Part shown: piece by piece, positions 8,761-20,071 of the stretch
Numbering within the stretch: position 1 is the stretch's first letter
Layout of the letters: the number at the start of each line of letters is the position of its first letter
Source: an uncultured Litoreibacter sp.
Lineage (GTDB): Bacteria > Pseudomonadota > Alphaproteobacteria > Rhodobacterales > Rhodobacteraceae
Direction of reading: 5' to 3'
DNA length: 64,000 nt
Assembly: GCA_947493265.1 (NCBI GenBank)
Contig: CANLQL010000004.1
Span: 186,001 to 250,000 of the forward strand
Notes under the pieces: generated by a model
The model's database searches: none
The model's input: the letters and a program-made list of their open reading frames with translations, nothing else
What the model was told of the DNA's origin: nothing
Made by a program: the position numbers and the translations under genes

Positions 8761-9687
8761 CTATTTCCCGAGGCACCACCGCATGATGGCTTTCTGAGCG
8801 TGCAGACGGTTTTCCGCCTCATCAAAGATGACAGAGTTTTCGCCATCCATCACAGCGCTGGTCGCCTCATCATCCCGGTGGGCGGGAAGGCAATGCATGA
8901 ACAATGCGTCTGGTTTGGCATGGCTCATCAACTGTTCATTCACTTGGTAGCCACGTAGTTGGTTGTGGCGGCGTTCGCGTGCCGATTGCGGATCATGCAT
9001 CGACACCCAAGTATCTGTCACAACCAGATCAGCCCCCTCAACAGCCTTGGTTGCATCCCGCTCAATCTGAATATCTGATCCTTTGGCGCGGGCTTCGGCC
9101 ACAAATCCGGCCTCGGGGTCCAGTGTTTCTGGCCCCGTGAACGTCAAGTCGAACCCAAATTGTCCAGCTGCGTGGATGAAAGATGCGCAGACGTTGTTGC
9201 CATCGCCGCTCCAGACGACTTTCTTGCCTTTGATCGGACCGCGATGTTCCTCAAAGGTCATGATATCGGCCATGATCTGGCAAGGGTGTGTGCGGTCTGT
9301 CAGACCATTGATCACCGGCACCGTGGCGTATTGCGCCATCTCCAGCAGAGTGTCTTCCTCAAAGGTCCGCATCATGATCAGATCAACATAACGGGACAGA
9401 ACCCGCGCCGTGTCGGCAATCGTTTCGCCATGACCAAGCTGCATGTCAGAGCCGGACAGAACCATTGTCTGCCCCCCCATCTGACGCACACCGACATCGA
9501 ACGAAACGCGGGTCCGCGTTGACGGTTTTTCGAAAATCAGCGCGACCATGTGCCCGGCAAGTGGTGGGTCTTCGTCAAGCGCACCCTTCGGTTTACCGTT
9601 CCGAGCATCTTTTGCGACGCGGGCCTGATCGATGATCGACCTGAGGTCTTTTTTGTCCGTCTTGTGGATGTCTAAGAAGTGTTTCAC
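8761..9687 (-). CDS. argF: Ornithine carbamoyltransferase
   Basis: [38 protein letters not shown] motifs. Confidence 0.96.
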   Translation of the reverse strand: MKHFLDIHKTDKKDLRSIIDQARVAKDARNGKPKGALDEDPPLAGHMVALIFEKPSTRTRVSFDVGVRQMGGQTMVLSGSDMQLGHGETIADTARVLSRYVDLIMMRTFEEDTLLEMAQYATVPVINGLTDRTHPCQIMADIMTFEEHRGPIKGKKVVWSGDGNNVCASFIHAAGQFGFDLTFTGPETLDPEAGFVAEARAKGSDIQIERDATKAVEGADLVVTDTWVSMHDPQSARERRHNQLRGYQVNEQLMSHAKPDALFMHCLPAHRDDEATSAVMDGENSVIFDEAENRLHAQKAIMRWCLGK

Positions 9688-10862
9688 CCGCCGGCCTCCA
9701 ATTTCTTGGCAGCTGTTTCCAGGCGCGTGACGGCATCACCAAGCTCGGCCTCTGAAATGGTGAGTGCAGGCAAAATCCGGATAACGTTATCGCCGCCCGG
9801 AATGGTCAGAAGATGTTCGTCATAGCACGCATTTATGACGTCACTATTTGCCATTTTACACTTTAAACCGATCATCAAACCTGTGCCCCGGACCGTCTCA
9901 AACACGTCGGGATGCGCGGCAACCAAGCCTTCCAGTTTTTGCCGCAAGAAACCGGCTTTGCGGTTTACGTCCCCTAGAAATTCCGGCGTATTGATCAGAT
10001 CAACCACGGCTGATCCGACGGCACAGGCCAACGGGTTCCCACCATATGTGGACCCGTGTGTGCCAGCTGTCATACCAGAGGCCGCGTCTTCTGTTGCAAG
10101 GCACGCCCCCAAGGGGAAGCCGTTCCCGATACCTTTAGCGATGGCCATGATATCAGGTGCGATACCGGCCCATTCATGGGCAAAGAACTTGCCTGTCCGA
10201 CCAACACCACATTGAATTTCGTCGCAAATCATCAGCACGCCGGTTTCATCGCAAAGATCGCGCAATCCTTTGAGGCAAGAATCGGGCAAGGGCAAAATGC
10301 CTCCCTCACCTTGAACCGGCTCAATCACAACGGCAGCGACAGTGTCGTCCATCGCGGCCCGCAGAGCGTCGTGGTCCCCAAATTCAAGTGATATGAAGCC
10401 CGGCAATAGTGGGCCAAACCCTTTGGTCAGCTTTTCAGACGCCGCCGCCGAAATTGTCCCTAAGGACCGCCCATGGAAAGAGCCTTTGAAGGTGATAATA
10501 TTTGTCCGCTCTGGCTGACCTTTTTCATACCAGTATTTGCGGGCCATTTTCAGCGCGCACTCCATCGCCTCCACCCCGGAATTGGTGAAGAACATGGTGT
10601 CCGCAAAGGTAGCCTCGCGCAGTTTTTCGGCCAATTCTTCCTGTTTTGGAATGTGATACAGGTTGGAGGTATGCCAAAGTTGGGTCGCCTGTTCAGACAA
10701 GACCTTTGCCAATTCAGGATGCGCATGACCCAGTGATGCCACAGCGATACCGGCCCCCAGATCAAGGTAGCGTGTTCCGTCTCGGTCGATCAGCCAGCTG
10801 CCTTCCCCTTTTTCAAAAGTCATTTTCGCGCGGGAATAGGTCGGCAAAACGGCAGGTATCAT
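9684..10862 (-). CDS. argD: Acetylornithine transaminase
   Basis: Class III aminotransferase; overlaps argF by 4 bp. Confidence 0.92.
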   Translation of the reverse strand: MIPAVLPTYSRAKMTFEKGEGSWLIDRDGTRYLDLGAGIAVASLGHAHPELAKVLSEQATQLWHTSNLYHIPKQEELAEKLREATFADTMFFTNSGVEAMECALKMARKYWYEKGQPERTNIITFKGSFHGRSLGTISAAASEKLTKGFGPLLPGFISLEFGDHDALRAAMDDTVAAVVIEPVQGEGGILPLPDSCLKGLRDLCDETGVLMICDEIQCGVGRTGKFFAHEWAGIAPDIMAIAKGIGNGFPLGACLATEDAASGMTAGTHGSTYGGNPLACAVGSAVVDLINTPEFLGDVNRKAGFLRQKLEGLVAAHPDVFETVRGTGLMIGLKCKMANSDVINACYDEHLLTIPGGDNVIRILPALTISEAELGDAVTRLETAAKKLEAGG

Positions 10863-11111
10863 GTGCATCGTCCTTTGGATGGCGGAAGTCCTGATATTCA
10901 GGATCATTTCTGGCAAGTCAATTGGAAGGGTGCGCTGAACGCGCAGGTGATCAGACGGCGAACGAAAGACGTCGGCGTCGCAGGGAAGGCATATGTGACT
11001 TCGTGATCATGAAAACCGCTTAGACCGACCGCGGTCACACTGTAAAGCGAATTTTGCGCGATACTTGTATCCCCTGCCGCGAACGCTTAAACTGAAGACA
11101 ACAAAATTCAG

Positions 11112-11126
11112 CCGCCCGCCGGGCGG
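11112..11126 (+). promoter_or_regulatory. GC-rich hairpin CCGCCC-GCC-GGGCGG plus TTTATT in the gcrA 5' region
   Basis: Perfect 6-bp stem 26 nt upstream of the gcrA ATG, followed by a T-rich stretch. Confidence 0.45.
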
Positions 11127-11151
11127 TTTATTCATTCAAAAAGGTTATGCG

Positions 11152-11712
11152 ATGTCCTGGACCGATGAGCGCGTCGAAGTTCTGAAAAAAATGTGGGGGG
11201 AAGGCAAATCCGCTTCCCAGATCGCCAAAGAACTTGGCGGCGTTACCCGCAATGCCGTGATCGGCAAAGTCCATCGTTTGGGCCTGTCCAACCGTTCTGG
11301 CGGGGCGAGCCCGGCGAAAGCGGCAGCCAAGGAAAAGCCAGCCGCGAAGGCAAAGGCGCCGGATAAGCCAAAGGCCGCACCGGCAGCAGAGCCGAAGCAG
11401 GAAAACACGGTTTCAAAGCCGGTTATCCGGCCAAAACTGATCGTGACCGCTGGTCAACCTTTGCCGCCACAACCGTCTGCCAATGAGATCAGCCCGGAAG
11501 CTTTGGCCTCTGTGCGCGAAGTTGAGAAGAAGGCGAAGAAGCTCAGCGTGATGGAGTTGACGGAACGCACCTGCAAATGGCCCGTCGGCGACCCAGCAAC
11601 CGAGGACTTCTGGTTTTGCGGACTGCCTGCGCAAGCTGGCAAGCCTTATTGCGAGGCGCATGTTGGCGTTGCATTCCAGCCAATGTCTTCGCGTCGGGAC
11701 CGTCGTCGCTAA
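11152..11712 (+). CDS. gcrA: GcrA cell-cycle regulator
   Basis: MSWTDERVEVLKKMWGEGKSASQIAKELGGVTRNAVIGKVHRLGLSNR N-terminus; C-terminal CKWPVGDP...FCG. Confidence 0.95.
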   Translation: MSWTDERVEVLKKMWGEGKSASQIAKELGGVTRNAVIGKVHRLGLSNRSGGASPAKAAAKEKPAAKAKAPDKPKAAPAAEPKQENTVSKPVIRPKLIVTAGQPLPPQPSANEISPEALASVREVEKKAKKLSVMELTERTCKWPVGDPATEDFWFCGLPAQAGKPYCEAHVGVAFQPMSSRRDRRR

Positions 11713-11715
11713 AGG

Positions 11716-13674
11716 TTAGTTACCGCCCAGCAAATCCAGCAGTTTCGACTTGGCTTTTTCTTTCAGCTGATCCTCAAGGCTTTGTTCCGGATCACTAGGA
11801 ACGCCCAGTTTTTCTGCAGCTTTCGCGCGTGCGGCGGCTTTCAACTCTTCCTCTTTGGCCTTGGCTTGTGCCTTCAACGCTTCCTTCTTGTCTTCCAGTT
11901 CCGTGTCGACAAGTGATTTGAGGTCAGGCCGGAAGCGAACGTTGCTCCAAGGTCCTTCGATAATCACGGGCACACGGATGCCTTTCGACAATTGCGCTGC
12001 AAGTGCCACCGGATCCACGCGGTAATTGACCGTCTGCGCACCGATCCCCAATTCACCGGCACCGGTTGCTGTCAGCAAATCGGCCTGAAAGTTAAGGTCA
12101 TCATTTCGCAATACGCCATTTGCAATGTCGAAGCTGGCGGTGATCGAATTGAACACCGTTTTTGCCCCCTCACCCTGATAGCTGCTGTCGAGGTTTTTGA
12201 TCATGCCCGCAATATCGAGGCCCTGAATCTCGCCGGTTCCAACCGCGAGCGATCCCGACCCAGACAGCGAATTCATAAGCGCGTTCATATTCGACCCAGA
12301 CGCCAGAAATTTCAGCCGCATCTGCGCATCGCCGAGGAGGCGATCATAACCCATAAAGTCCCGCAGAAGGCTTTGCATCGCCACGTTGGACGCAGACATA
12401 TCCCCACCCACTGAAAGGCCAGAGCGGTTGTTTACCACAAACTGCCCGGCAACATTTCCGTCAAACACAGAAACTTCACCGAGGTTCAGAACCATTCTGG
12501 AATTGTCGATCGTGCCGCTGATCTTGGTCTTGCCAAGCTGCACCGATCCAAGGTCCAACCCGTTGACATCCATAGCAAACGATCCATCCACAGCCCCGAT
12601 GCCGCTGACATCCAAAAACGCCTCTGACCAGCCGCCGGCACCCGCATTGGCAGCGCCATCGCCTTCGGTTGTGTCCGTACTCATCGCGGAAAAATCAATC
12701 TGATCGCCGGAAACGCGCGCTGTCACAATCGGCTTGTCCGCCAGTTCTACGTCGAAATCTCCTTGGAAACGATTTTGATCGAGGTCGATTACAGCATCAC
12801 GTAGGAAAATCTTGTTCTCAGGGGTCAGCGTGATTTGCCCGGTCAGTTTCGGGTGTTGTCCCATCCCTTGTGGAATGCGTGGCGGTGTTTGTCCCAGCAA
12901 GCCAAACAAGGCCTTCTGATCTGCAATATCTAGGCTCAGCTGCCCTGCCCCCTGTACCGGGTCCATCGCCGCTTTGCCTTTGAAACTTGCAAGGCTACCG
13001 CCTGTCGCAAACACAAGTTCTGCCGGTTGCAGCCCGCCATTGAGCAGTTGTTCAACCCCATCAAGCGAACCGTTGACGGAGAATGGCTGGCCTTCCTTGA
13101 TGGCAGCAAACGAAAATTCAACAAGTCCACGCAGGTCAGCAGCAGATAAATCAACCGCGACATCATCCAGCACATGGGTCACACCCGCCTGCCGGTCGAC
13201 ATAGGACAATGTGCCGCCCGTGATTGTGGCACTAGGCAAGGACACGGCACTTAGGTCTGTGTCGCCACCCGGCTCATCCGATCCGAACTCCGTCAGAAAT
13301 TTCCAGTTTTCGCTGCCATCGGCAGATTTTTCCAAACGTATGACCGGGTTTTCGATGGTGAACGCCTCAACGACAATGTCACCGCCAATCAACCCTGACA
13401 GCCCGACCCCCATATCGATTGCGTCAGCGACCAACATCGGTCCCTGATCCGACCAACTGGCATTGGCGATCTGAACGCCTTCAAGGCTAACGCCCAACCT
13501 TGGGTAGATCGTCGGCTGCACGCCACCGGTGATAACCAACGCACGTCCTGTGTTGTTTTCAAACTGGGTTTCCGCAAATCGGGCGATCCGGTCTGATGGG
13601 ATCAGGAACAGGCCCGCCACCACAACAACCGCGAGGATAACAAGCGTTACTAATATTCGGGCAATCCAGCGCAT
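11716..13674 (-). CDS. AsmA-family protein
   Basis: N-terminal TM segment, repetitive AsmA core with C-terminal LNFQADLLTATGAGELGIGAQTVNYRVDP. Confidence 0.82.
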   Translation of the reverse strand: MRWIARILVTLVILAVVVVAGLFLIPSDRIARFAETQFENNTGRALVITGGVQPTIYPRLGVSLEGVQIANASWSDQGPMLVADAIDMGVGLSGLIGGDIVVEAFTIENPVIRLEKSADGSENWKFLTEFGSDEPGGDTDLSAVSLPSATITGGTLSYVDRQAGVTHVLDDVAVDLSAADLRGLVEFSFAAIKEGQPFSVNGSLDGVEQLLNGGLQPAELVFATGGSLASFKGKAAMDPVQGAGQLSLDIADQKALFGLLGQTPPRIPQGMGQHPKLTGQITLTPENKIFLRDAVIDLDQNRFQGDFDVELADKPIVTARVSGDQIDFSAMSTDTTEGDGAANAGAGGWSEAFLDVSGIGAVDGSFAMDVNGLDLGSVQLGKTKISGTIDNSRMVLNLGEVSVFDGNVAGQFVVNNRSGLSVGGDMSASNVAMQSLLRDFMGYDRLLGDAQMRLKFLASGSNMNALMNSLSGSGSLAVGTGEIQGLDIAGMIKNLDSSYQGEGAKTVFNSITASFDIANGVLRNDDLNFQADLLTATGAGELGIGAQTVNYRVDPVALAAQLSKGIRVPVIIEGPWSNVRFRPDLKSLVDTELEDKKEALKAQAKAKEEELKAAARAKAAEKLGVPSDPEQSLEDQLKEKAKSKLLDLLGGN

Positions 13675-13770
13675 CTCGAAACCTCCGCCTTTTTTCTTTA
13701 GCCTAGTCGCTGCGGGGCGATGGCTCAACCGGACCTTTTGTTCCATCCGAAATTAAACTAAGAGCCGCAC

Positions 13771-15156
13771 ATGAGTACAAACCCACCCAATCTGCGCCCC
13801 GATCTGGCCCCGAAACCGCGGGTCAGCGAGCCTGTTCGCGACGGCCAGCCAAAAATCGGAATGGTCTCTCTGGGATGTCCCAAAGCCCTGGTGGACAGCG
13901 AACGGATTTTGACGCGCCTTCGTGCGGAGGGCTACGCGATAAGCCCGGACTATTCCGGGGCCGAAGCGGTGATTGTGAACACGTGCGGTTTTCTCGATTC
14001 AGCCAAAGCCGAAAGCCTGGAGGCGATCGGTGAAGCTTTGAACGAAAATGGTCGTGTGATCGTAACTGGATGTTTGGGCGCGGAAGAAGATTATATCCGC
14101 GGCACACATCCGTCGGTTTTGGCCGTCACTGGACCCCATCAATATGAACAGGTGCTGGATGCAGTGCATAAAGCGGTCCCGCCAAGCCCGGACCCGTTTG
14201 TCGATTTGCTGCCAGCAACCGGCGTGTCACTGACCCCGCGCCATTACAGCTATTTGAAAATCTCAGAAGGCTGCAACCACAAGTGCAAGTTCTGCATCAT
14301 CCCCGATATGCGCGGGCGTCTGGTCTCCCGGCCCGTCAACGCCGTATTGCGAGAAGCGGAGAGGCTGGTTGAGGCAGGTGTACGAGAGTTGCTTGTGATT
14401 TCGCAAGACACCTCCGCCTACGGGCTGGACCGCAAATACGACCTGCACGCTTGGAAAGACCGCGAGGTCCGCAGCCATGTCACCGATCTTGCGCGCGAAT
14501 TGGGCCAGCTGGGTGCGTGGGTGCGGATGCACTACGTCTACCCCTACCCACATGTGCGCGAATTGATCCCGTTGATGAACGAAGGCGGTGTGCTGCCCTA
14601 TCTCGACATTCCGTTTCAGCATGCTCATCCGGATGTTTTGAAGCGTATGGCCCGCCCGGCTGCCGGGTCCAAAACACTCGACGAAATCGCGGCTTGGCGG
14701 GCGATTTGCCCTGATATTACCCTGCGCTCCACGTTCATCGTTGGCTATCCCGGGGAGACCGAGGCGGAATTTCAGACACTTCTGGATTGGATGGATGAAG
14801 CCCAGTTGGATCGCGTCGGCTGCTTTCAATACGAAAACGTGGATGGCGCACGGTCGAACGCCCTGCCAGACCACGTCCCCGCGGAGATCAAGCAAGATCG
14901 CTGGGATCGCTTCATGGCGAAAGCGCAGGAAATTTCAGAGGCGAAGCTGGCGGCAAAAGTTGGAAAAGTGATCGATGTGATCGTGGACGAGGTCGACGAA
15001 GACGCCGCCACCTGCCGCACCAAAGCCGACGCCCCTGAGATCGATGGCAACCTGTTTATCGATGAAGGGTTCGAAACGCTTAGCCCCGGTGACATCGTCA
15101 CGGTGGAGGTTGATGAGGCCGGGGAATACGATCTTTGGGGACGGTTGAAGTCGTGA
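13771..15156 (+). CDS. rimO: Ribosomal protein S12 methylthiotransferase (radical SAM)
   Basis: [40 protein letters not shown]-terminus. Confidence 0.95.
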   Translation: MSTNPPNLRPDLAPKPRVSEPVRDGQPKIGMVSLGCPKALVDSERILTRLRAEGYAISPDYSGAEAVIVNTCGFLDSAKAESLEAIGEALNENGRVIVTGCLGAEEDYIRGTHPSVLAVTGPHQYEQVLDAVHKAVPPSPDPFVDLLPATGVSLTPRHYSYLKISEGCNHKCKFCIIPDMRGRLVSRPVNAVLREAERLVEAGVRELLVISQDTSAYGLDRKYDLHAWKDREVRSHVTDLARELGQLGAWVRMHYVYPYPHVRELIPLMNEGGVLPYLDIPFQHAHPDVLKRMARPAAGSKTLDEIAAWRAICPDITLRSTFIVGYPGETEAEFQTLLDWMDEAQLDRVGCFQYENVDGARSNALPDHVPAEIKQDRWDRFMAKAQEISEAKLAAKVGKVIDVIVDEVDEDAATCRTKADAPEIDGNLFIDEGFETLSPGDIVTVEVDEAGEYDLWGRLKS

Positions 15157-15193
15157 CAGAAAGCGATGCGCCAACATTGGCATGAATACGGAG

Positions 15194-15233
15194 CCAGACC
15201 CAACCCGCGAAATTGTTCGCAATCAGGGTCTGG
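15194..15233. repeat. Compound hairpin: 8-bp outer and 4-bp inner stems
   Basis: CCAGACCC-aaccc-GCGA-aattgt-TCGC-aatca-GGGTCTGG, symmetric 5-nt internal loops, between convergent genes. Confidence 0.55.
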
Positions 15234-15247
15234 AGTGCACCTGAGAC

Positions 15248-16228
15248 CTAGCGCTTGATCATGGAAAATACGTCGTAACCCATTTGCAAAAGGACATGGG
15301 GGACATCGACGAAAACCCAGTTTTCGACCAACAGATCACCTTCCCTTCGCCACCAGTCAGAGACACGCATGTAGACCCTTTCATTGGCCGGCCCCTGCCC
15401 CAGAAACGGCTTAACGTTGACACCAGTAAGTGACGGCCAACCACCAGAGCATGTGTAATTGCCCTCGCCGTAGCGGGTGAAATGTTTGGTCATGCCATTA
15501 TTGGCAGTCCCACCGGACCAGCCTTCAAATTGCGATTCAAAAGGGACCTGAAAAGAGGCGAATTGCTCGATTCCGATGAAAGATCCGAATGCGCCTGGCC
15601 CGTACCACATCATGTTTTCATGCCAGTACGGCCGCCATGCCTCATCCTTGGTTGCAAGCTTGGACAGCATATCTGTGACGATCCGGTAGCTAAGCGTACT
15701 TTCATCCGGGTCAGGAGCGTCTTTGATGATGCCGTCTTTGGTTGCAGGTCCGGGGATCATGCCGGTGTATCCGCGCGAAAGTGCTGGGCCGATATCGATT
15801 GGCCATTGCCCGCAGGCAACCATCAACTCCGGTATATCAAGGAAAATGTAGGTCTCGCGGGCTTGCCCGTCTTCCATCCGATGAAATTCGCCATAGCGAA
15901 GAAAACAAAGCTCGTTGCTGGCGCGAATACCAATCCAGTCGCGGCAAAAGTGCCCCGAATAATAGCCTGTCGCGCTGACCCATGATTGCCCGTCAAAGTC
16001 CCCCGCCATTACGATGTCATCGCGCCGATAAAGCCCTTCAAAACTGTTTTGCAATGGCTCGAAAAAATCTCGCTGAAAAGCGTCAGCGCCATCAATGGCA
16101 TTGAACGGATGTACGACGTTGATGACGCATTGCGGGTGGAAAAAGGTAGATGTTGCTTTTGAAAAGTCGCCCGGATGGCGTTGTTCTTCTGTGTAGGCGA
16201 TGTAGCTTGCCCGATCATGTGAAGACAT
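15248..16228 (-). CDS. SnoaL/NTF2-like fold protein, apparently two tandem domains
   Basis: Two aromatic-rich repeats of about 150 aa (DDIVMAGDFDGQSWVSATGYYSGHF / HFTRYGEGNYTCSGGWPSLTG). Confidence 0.6.
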   Translation of the reverse strand: MSSHDRASYIAYTEEQRHPGDFSKATSTFFHPQCVINVVHPFNAIDGADAFQRDFFEPLQNSFEGLYRRDDIVMAGDFDGQSWVSATGYYSGHFCRDWIGIRASNELCFLRYGEFHRMEDGQARETYIFLDIPELMVACGQWPIDIGPALSRGYTGMIPGPATKDGIIKDAPDPDESTLSYRIVTDMLSKLATKDEAWRPYWHENMMWYGPGAFGSFIGIEQFASFQVPFESQFEGWSGGTANNGMTKHFTRYGEGNYTCSGGWPSLTGVNVKPFLGQGPANERVYMRVSDWWRREGDLLVENWVFVDVPHVLLQMGYDVFSMIKR

Positions 16229-16474
16229 GATTGTTCCTTCCGATAAGATAAAAAACTTGTTTGTTCAGAGGAAGGTAGTCACGGGTCCCGCACGCATTCT
16301 TGCGAACGGTATGCGCCCGGGTCGTCTTGCCCGCTTCGCCAGCAAGCTTAGCATTGCCCTTAGACATTTCGCTTGCATTGAATGATCGCATCCTAGGCGC
16401 ATTATTCGAGCTTAGAGTAACAGCCAAGGTTTACAAGTTTTGTCCGATCGACGTGCGCGACATCGCTCGTTATC

Positions 16475-19400
16475 CTAAATCTCCTCGACCATCACGACGC
16501 CGCCAAGTGACTTGATCGCGCCTTTGACCTTTGGATTGATTGCGAACATGTCGCCGAGGTCCATTTCGACCTCTCCAGGGAGTTCGGGGTTCATCAAACA
16601 CAGTGAAACGGGACCGCGAGCACGTATCGATTTGTCGGCGGCAGAGCGTTCCAGGACCGATGCGATCGACGCGATTGCGCTGTCATCTTCGACGAAGATT
16701 TTCAGCCCCATCGATCCCGCTTCAACTGCCCCGTCGATCGGTTGCGCGGACCGGCACAGAAGTTTCAGTTGTTCGGCTTCGTAGGTGGCTTCAACAGTCA
16801 TCACAACATTTGCACCGGCAACCAGATGATCGCCAGATTTCTCCAACGTGTCGGAGAACACCGTGACTTCATAAAGGCCTGTCGGGTCGGATGCCTGAAC
16901 AAAGGCAAATCGATTGCCACGAGCTGACTTTCGATCTTGGCGACCTGCAATGGTTCCGGCGATCTTCACCGCCATCGCCCCGTTTTGAACCCGTTGTTCA
17001 ATTTCGGCCAGTGTCGCCACCTTTTTGCGTTTCAGTGACAGCATGTAGTCATCCAGTGGGTGGCCTGACAGATAGAAACCAACCGCTTTGTGTTCTTCGG
17101 CCAGTTTTTCACTGGGCAGCCAATCCTCAACCGGGGAAAGACGTGGTTCGGGTAGGTCATCGCCTGCTTCCCCGAATAGCGAAACCTGATCAGAGCTTCG
17201 CTGTTCGTGAATAGCCGCAGAATAGCCGACAAGCGCATCGAGGCTGTCGAAAACACGTCTGCGGTTGGGATCAAGCTGGTCAAACGCCCCGGACCGGGCA
17301 AGCATTTCCAGCGGACGTTTGCCGACGCGTTTCAGATCCACCCGACGGGCCAGATCAAAAAGCGTCGCAAACGGTTTGCCGTCCCGCGCGTCCGTGATCA
17401 GTTTCATCGCTTCAACGCCCACGTTCTTAAGTCCGCCGAGCGCGTAAACAACCTGCCCGTCATGAACACTGAACGTCGCCTCCGAACGGTTAACGCAAGG
17501 CGGTACGATGGTAATATCCAGCGTTTTGACGATCTCTTCCTTGTAGACGCCCAGCTTGTCGGTCAGGTGCAAATCGCAGTTCATGACGCCTGCCATGAAC
17601 TCCACCGGGTGGTTCGCCTTCAGCCAAGCAGTTTGATAGCTGACCACCGCATACGCCGCCGCATGAGATTTGTTGAATCCGTAGTTCGCGAATTTCTCAA
17701 GCAGGTCAAAGACTTCGCGGGCTTTCTTTGCGTCGACGCCATTTTTCTTCGCGCCCTCTTCGAATTTGGGACGTTCGGCATCCATCGCTTCCTTGATCTT
17801 CTTACCCATCGCCCGACGCAAAAGATCCGCCCCGCCCAGCGAGTAGCCCGCCATAACCTGCGCGATCTCCATCACCTGTTCTTGGTAAACGATGATGCCT
17901 TGGGTTTCGGCGAGAATGTGATCGATCAAAGGATGAATCGATTCAAGCTCTTTCAGGCCGTTCTTCACCTCGCAATAGGTCGGGATATTCTCCATTGGAC
18001 CGGGCCGGTACAGCGCCACCAATGCCACGATATCTTCGATGCAGGTCGGTTTCATGCGCCGCAGCGCGTCCATCATACCCGAACTTTCCACCTGAAACAC
18101 AGCAACCGTTTTGGCCGACGCGTAGAGGTCGTAGGATTTCTTGTCATCCAGCGGGATTGCACCAATATCGATATCGACACCGCGAAGCTTCAACAAATCC
18201 AACGCGTTCTGGATCACGGTTAAAGTCTTCAATCCGAGAAAGTCGAACTTCACGAGCCCGGCTTGTTCCACCCATTTCATATTAAATTGCGTTGCTGGCA
18301 TATCAGAGCGCGGGTCCTGGTAGAGTGGCACCAGCGCGTCCAAAGGACGATCCCCGATCACAACACCTGCCGCGTGGGTCGAGGCATTTCGCAACAGACC
18401 TTCGACCTGTTGGCCGTATTCCAGAAGCCTTGCCACGACCTCTTCGTTTTTGGCCTCTTCACGCAGTTTGGGTTCTTCGGCCAACGCCTTTTCAATAGAA
18501 ACCGGTTTCACGCCTTCCACCGGGATCAGCTTTGACAGTCGATCGACCTGCCCATACGGCATCTGCAGAACACGACCGACATCGCGCACGGCAGCTTTCG
18601 ACAAAAGCGCGCCGAAAGTGATGATTTGGCCCACTTTGTCGCGACCGTATTTTTCCTGCACATACCGGATAACCTCTTCCCGCCGGTCCATACAAAAATC
18701 GATGTCGAAATCGGGCATGGAAACCCGTTCGGGGTTCAGGAACCGTTCAAACAGCAGCGAATAGCGTAGCGGGTCAAGGTCGGTGATCATCAACGCATAG
18801 GCCACAAGGGACCCCGCACCGGACCCCCGCCCTGGGCCTACGGGAATATTGTTGTCTTTGGCGTATTTGATGAAGTCGGCAACGATTAGGAAGTAGCCGG
18901 GAAACCCCATGCCTTCGATAATCCCCAACTCAAAATCGAGCCGCTTTTGATACTCTTCGACCTCAGCAGCATGCGGGATAACGGCAAGTCGTTTCTGCAA
19001 CCCCTCATTGGCCTGACGGCGCAGTTCTTCGACCTCATCATCAGCGAACTTCGGCAAAATTGGATCGCGCTTGTAGGCTTTGAAGGCACAGCGGCGTGCG
19101 ACCTCTACGGTATTTTCAAGTGCTTCCGGCAGATCTGCAAACAATGCCGCCATTTCCTGCGGTGTTTTGAAATAGTGCTGGGGGGTCAACTTCCGACGAT
19201 TTTCCTGCTGATCGACATAGGCCCCTTGGGCGATACAAATCAGCGCGTCATGGGCCTCGTACATGTCTGATTTCGGGAAATAGACATCATTCGTCGCCAC
19301 CAACGGCAGTCCCATCGAATAGGCCATTTCAACATGGCCGCGCTCCGTCAGGGTTTCGGATTCTGGAAGGCCGTCTTCACCGGGGTGGCGCTGCAATTCG

Positions 19401-19918
19401 ACATAAAGCCTATCTGAATAAATCTCCGCCAACTGCCGCATCAAGGCTTCAGCTTTCGGATGCTGGCCTGCCCGCAGCAGCCGTCCAACGGGGCCATCTG
19501 GCCCCCCTGTGAGACAGATTAACCCGTCGGCATTCTGGGCCAACTCAGCCATTGAGACCTGTGGCAGCGCCCCTGCCTTGTCCAAATAAGCGCAAGAATT
19601 GAGCTTCATCAGATGCTCATAACCACGTTCATTCTGGGCCAGCAAAACGATCGGAGCCGGGTCGCGCGGCCGTTCGCCTGGGGCAGCCTGCATATAGGCC
19701 AAATCAAGCTGACATCCGATGATAGGCTGGACGCCTGCCGCACTGGCATATTCCGAAAACTCCAATGCTGCGAACATGTTATTGGTGTCTGTAACTGCGA
19801 CGGCAGGCATATTCAGGTCAGTACAAAGACCTGGCAATTTCTTCAGACGGATCGCGCCTTCCAGAAGCGAATATTCGGAATGCACACGAAGGTGGATGAA
19901 TCGGGGATCACTGCTCAT
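16475..19918 (-). CDS. dnaE: DNA polymerase III alpha subunit
   Basis: PHP N-terminus [42 protein letters not shown]. Confidence 0.97.
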   Translation of the reverse strand: MSSDPRFIHLRVHSEYSLLEGAIRLKKLPGLCTDLNMPAVAVTDTNNMFAALEFSEYASAAGVQPIIGCQLDLAYMQAAPGERPRDPAPIVLLAQNERGYEHLMKLNSCAYLDKAGALPQVSMAELAQNADGLICLTGGPDGPVGRLLRAGQHPKAEALMRQLAEIYSDRLYVELQRHPGEDGLPESETLTERGHVEMAYSMGLPLVATNDVYFPKSDMYEAHDALICIAQGAYVDQQENRRKLTPQHYFKTPQEMAALFADLPEALENTVEVARRCAFKAYKRDPILPKFADDEVEELRRQANEGLQKRLAVIPHAAEVEEYQKRLDFELGIIEGMGFPGYFLIVADFIKYAKDNNIPVGPGRGSGAGSLVAYALMITDLDPLRYSLLFERFLNPERVSMPDFDIDFCMDRREEVIRYVQEKYGRDKVGQIITFGALLSKAAVRDVGRVLQMPYGQVDRLSKLIPVEGVKPVSIEKALAEEPKLREEAKNEEVVARLLEYGQQVEGLLRNASTHAAGVVIGDRPLDALVPLYQDPRSDMPATQFNMKWVEQAGLVKFDFLGLKTLTVIQNALDLLKLRGVDIDIGAIPLDDKKSYDLYASAKTVAVFQVESSGMMDALRRMKPTCIEDIVALVALYRPGPMENIPTYCEVKNGLKELESIHPLIDHILAETQGIIVYQEQVMEIAQVMAGYSLGGADLLRRAMGKKIKEAMDAERPKFEEGAKKNGVDAKKAREVFDLLEKFANYGFNKSHAAAYAVVSYQTAWLKANHPVEFMAGVMNCDLHLTDKLGVYKEEIVKTLDITIVPPCVNRSEATFSVHDGQVVYALGGLKNVGVEAMKLITDARDGKPFATLFDLARRVDLKRVGKRPLEMLARSGAFDQLDPNRRRVFDSLDALVGYSAAIHEQRSSDQVSLFGEAGDDLPEPRLSPVEDWLPSEKLAEEHKAVGFYLSGHPLDDYMLSLKRKKVATLAEIEQRVQNGAMAVKIAGTIAGRQDRKSARGNRFAFVQASDPTGLYEVTVFSDTLEKSGDHLVAGANVVMTVEATYEAEQLKLLCRSAQPIDGAVEAGSMGLKIFVEDDSAIASIASVLERSAADKSIRARGPVSLCLMNPELPGEVEMDLGDMFAINPKVKGAIKSLGGVVMVEEI

Positions 19919-20071
19919 TTTGGCAGCGTAGTGGGCGCGCCCCGGAAGGAAAACCCACACAAAAGACTTGCCAAACGATTTTTATGCGGTTTTGCTAAGG
20001 ACTGCATTTCTTCTACGCCGCATCGAAGGTTTGCAGGAACACTATTTGGTAACGCGGCGGGTCACATACTT

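Noticed and set aside
16215-16427. 70-aa ORF on - strand upstream of the SnoaL-like gene
   Set aside because: No recognisable family or Shine-Dalgarno, overlaps the start of the next gene; left unannotated
17207-18223. 338-aa ORF on + strand
   Set aside because: Lies fully antisense within dnaE; sequence has low-complexity basic/Phe-rich character typical of shadow ORFs in GC-rich coding DNA
18735-18749. GTTC-N7-GTTC, matching the alphaproteobacterial LexA box (GTTCAGGAACCGTTC)
   Set aside because: Inside the dnaE coding sequence, encoding the conserved FLNPERV segment; position is not promoter-like, so probably chance
19613-20071. N-terminal extension of the xdhA ORF
   Set aside because: Overlaps the dnaE N-terminus in antisense; xandhine dehydrogenase homology begins at the Met at 20072
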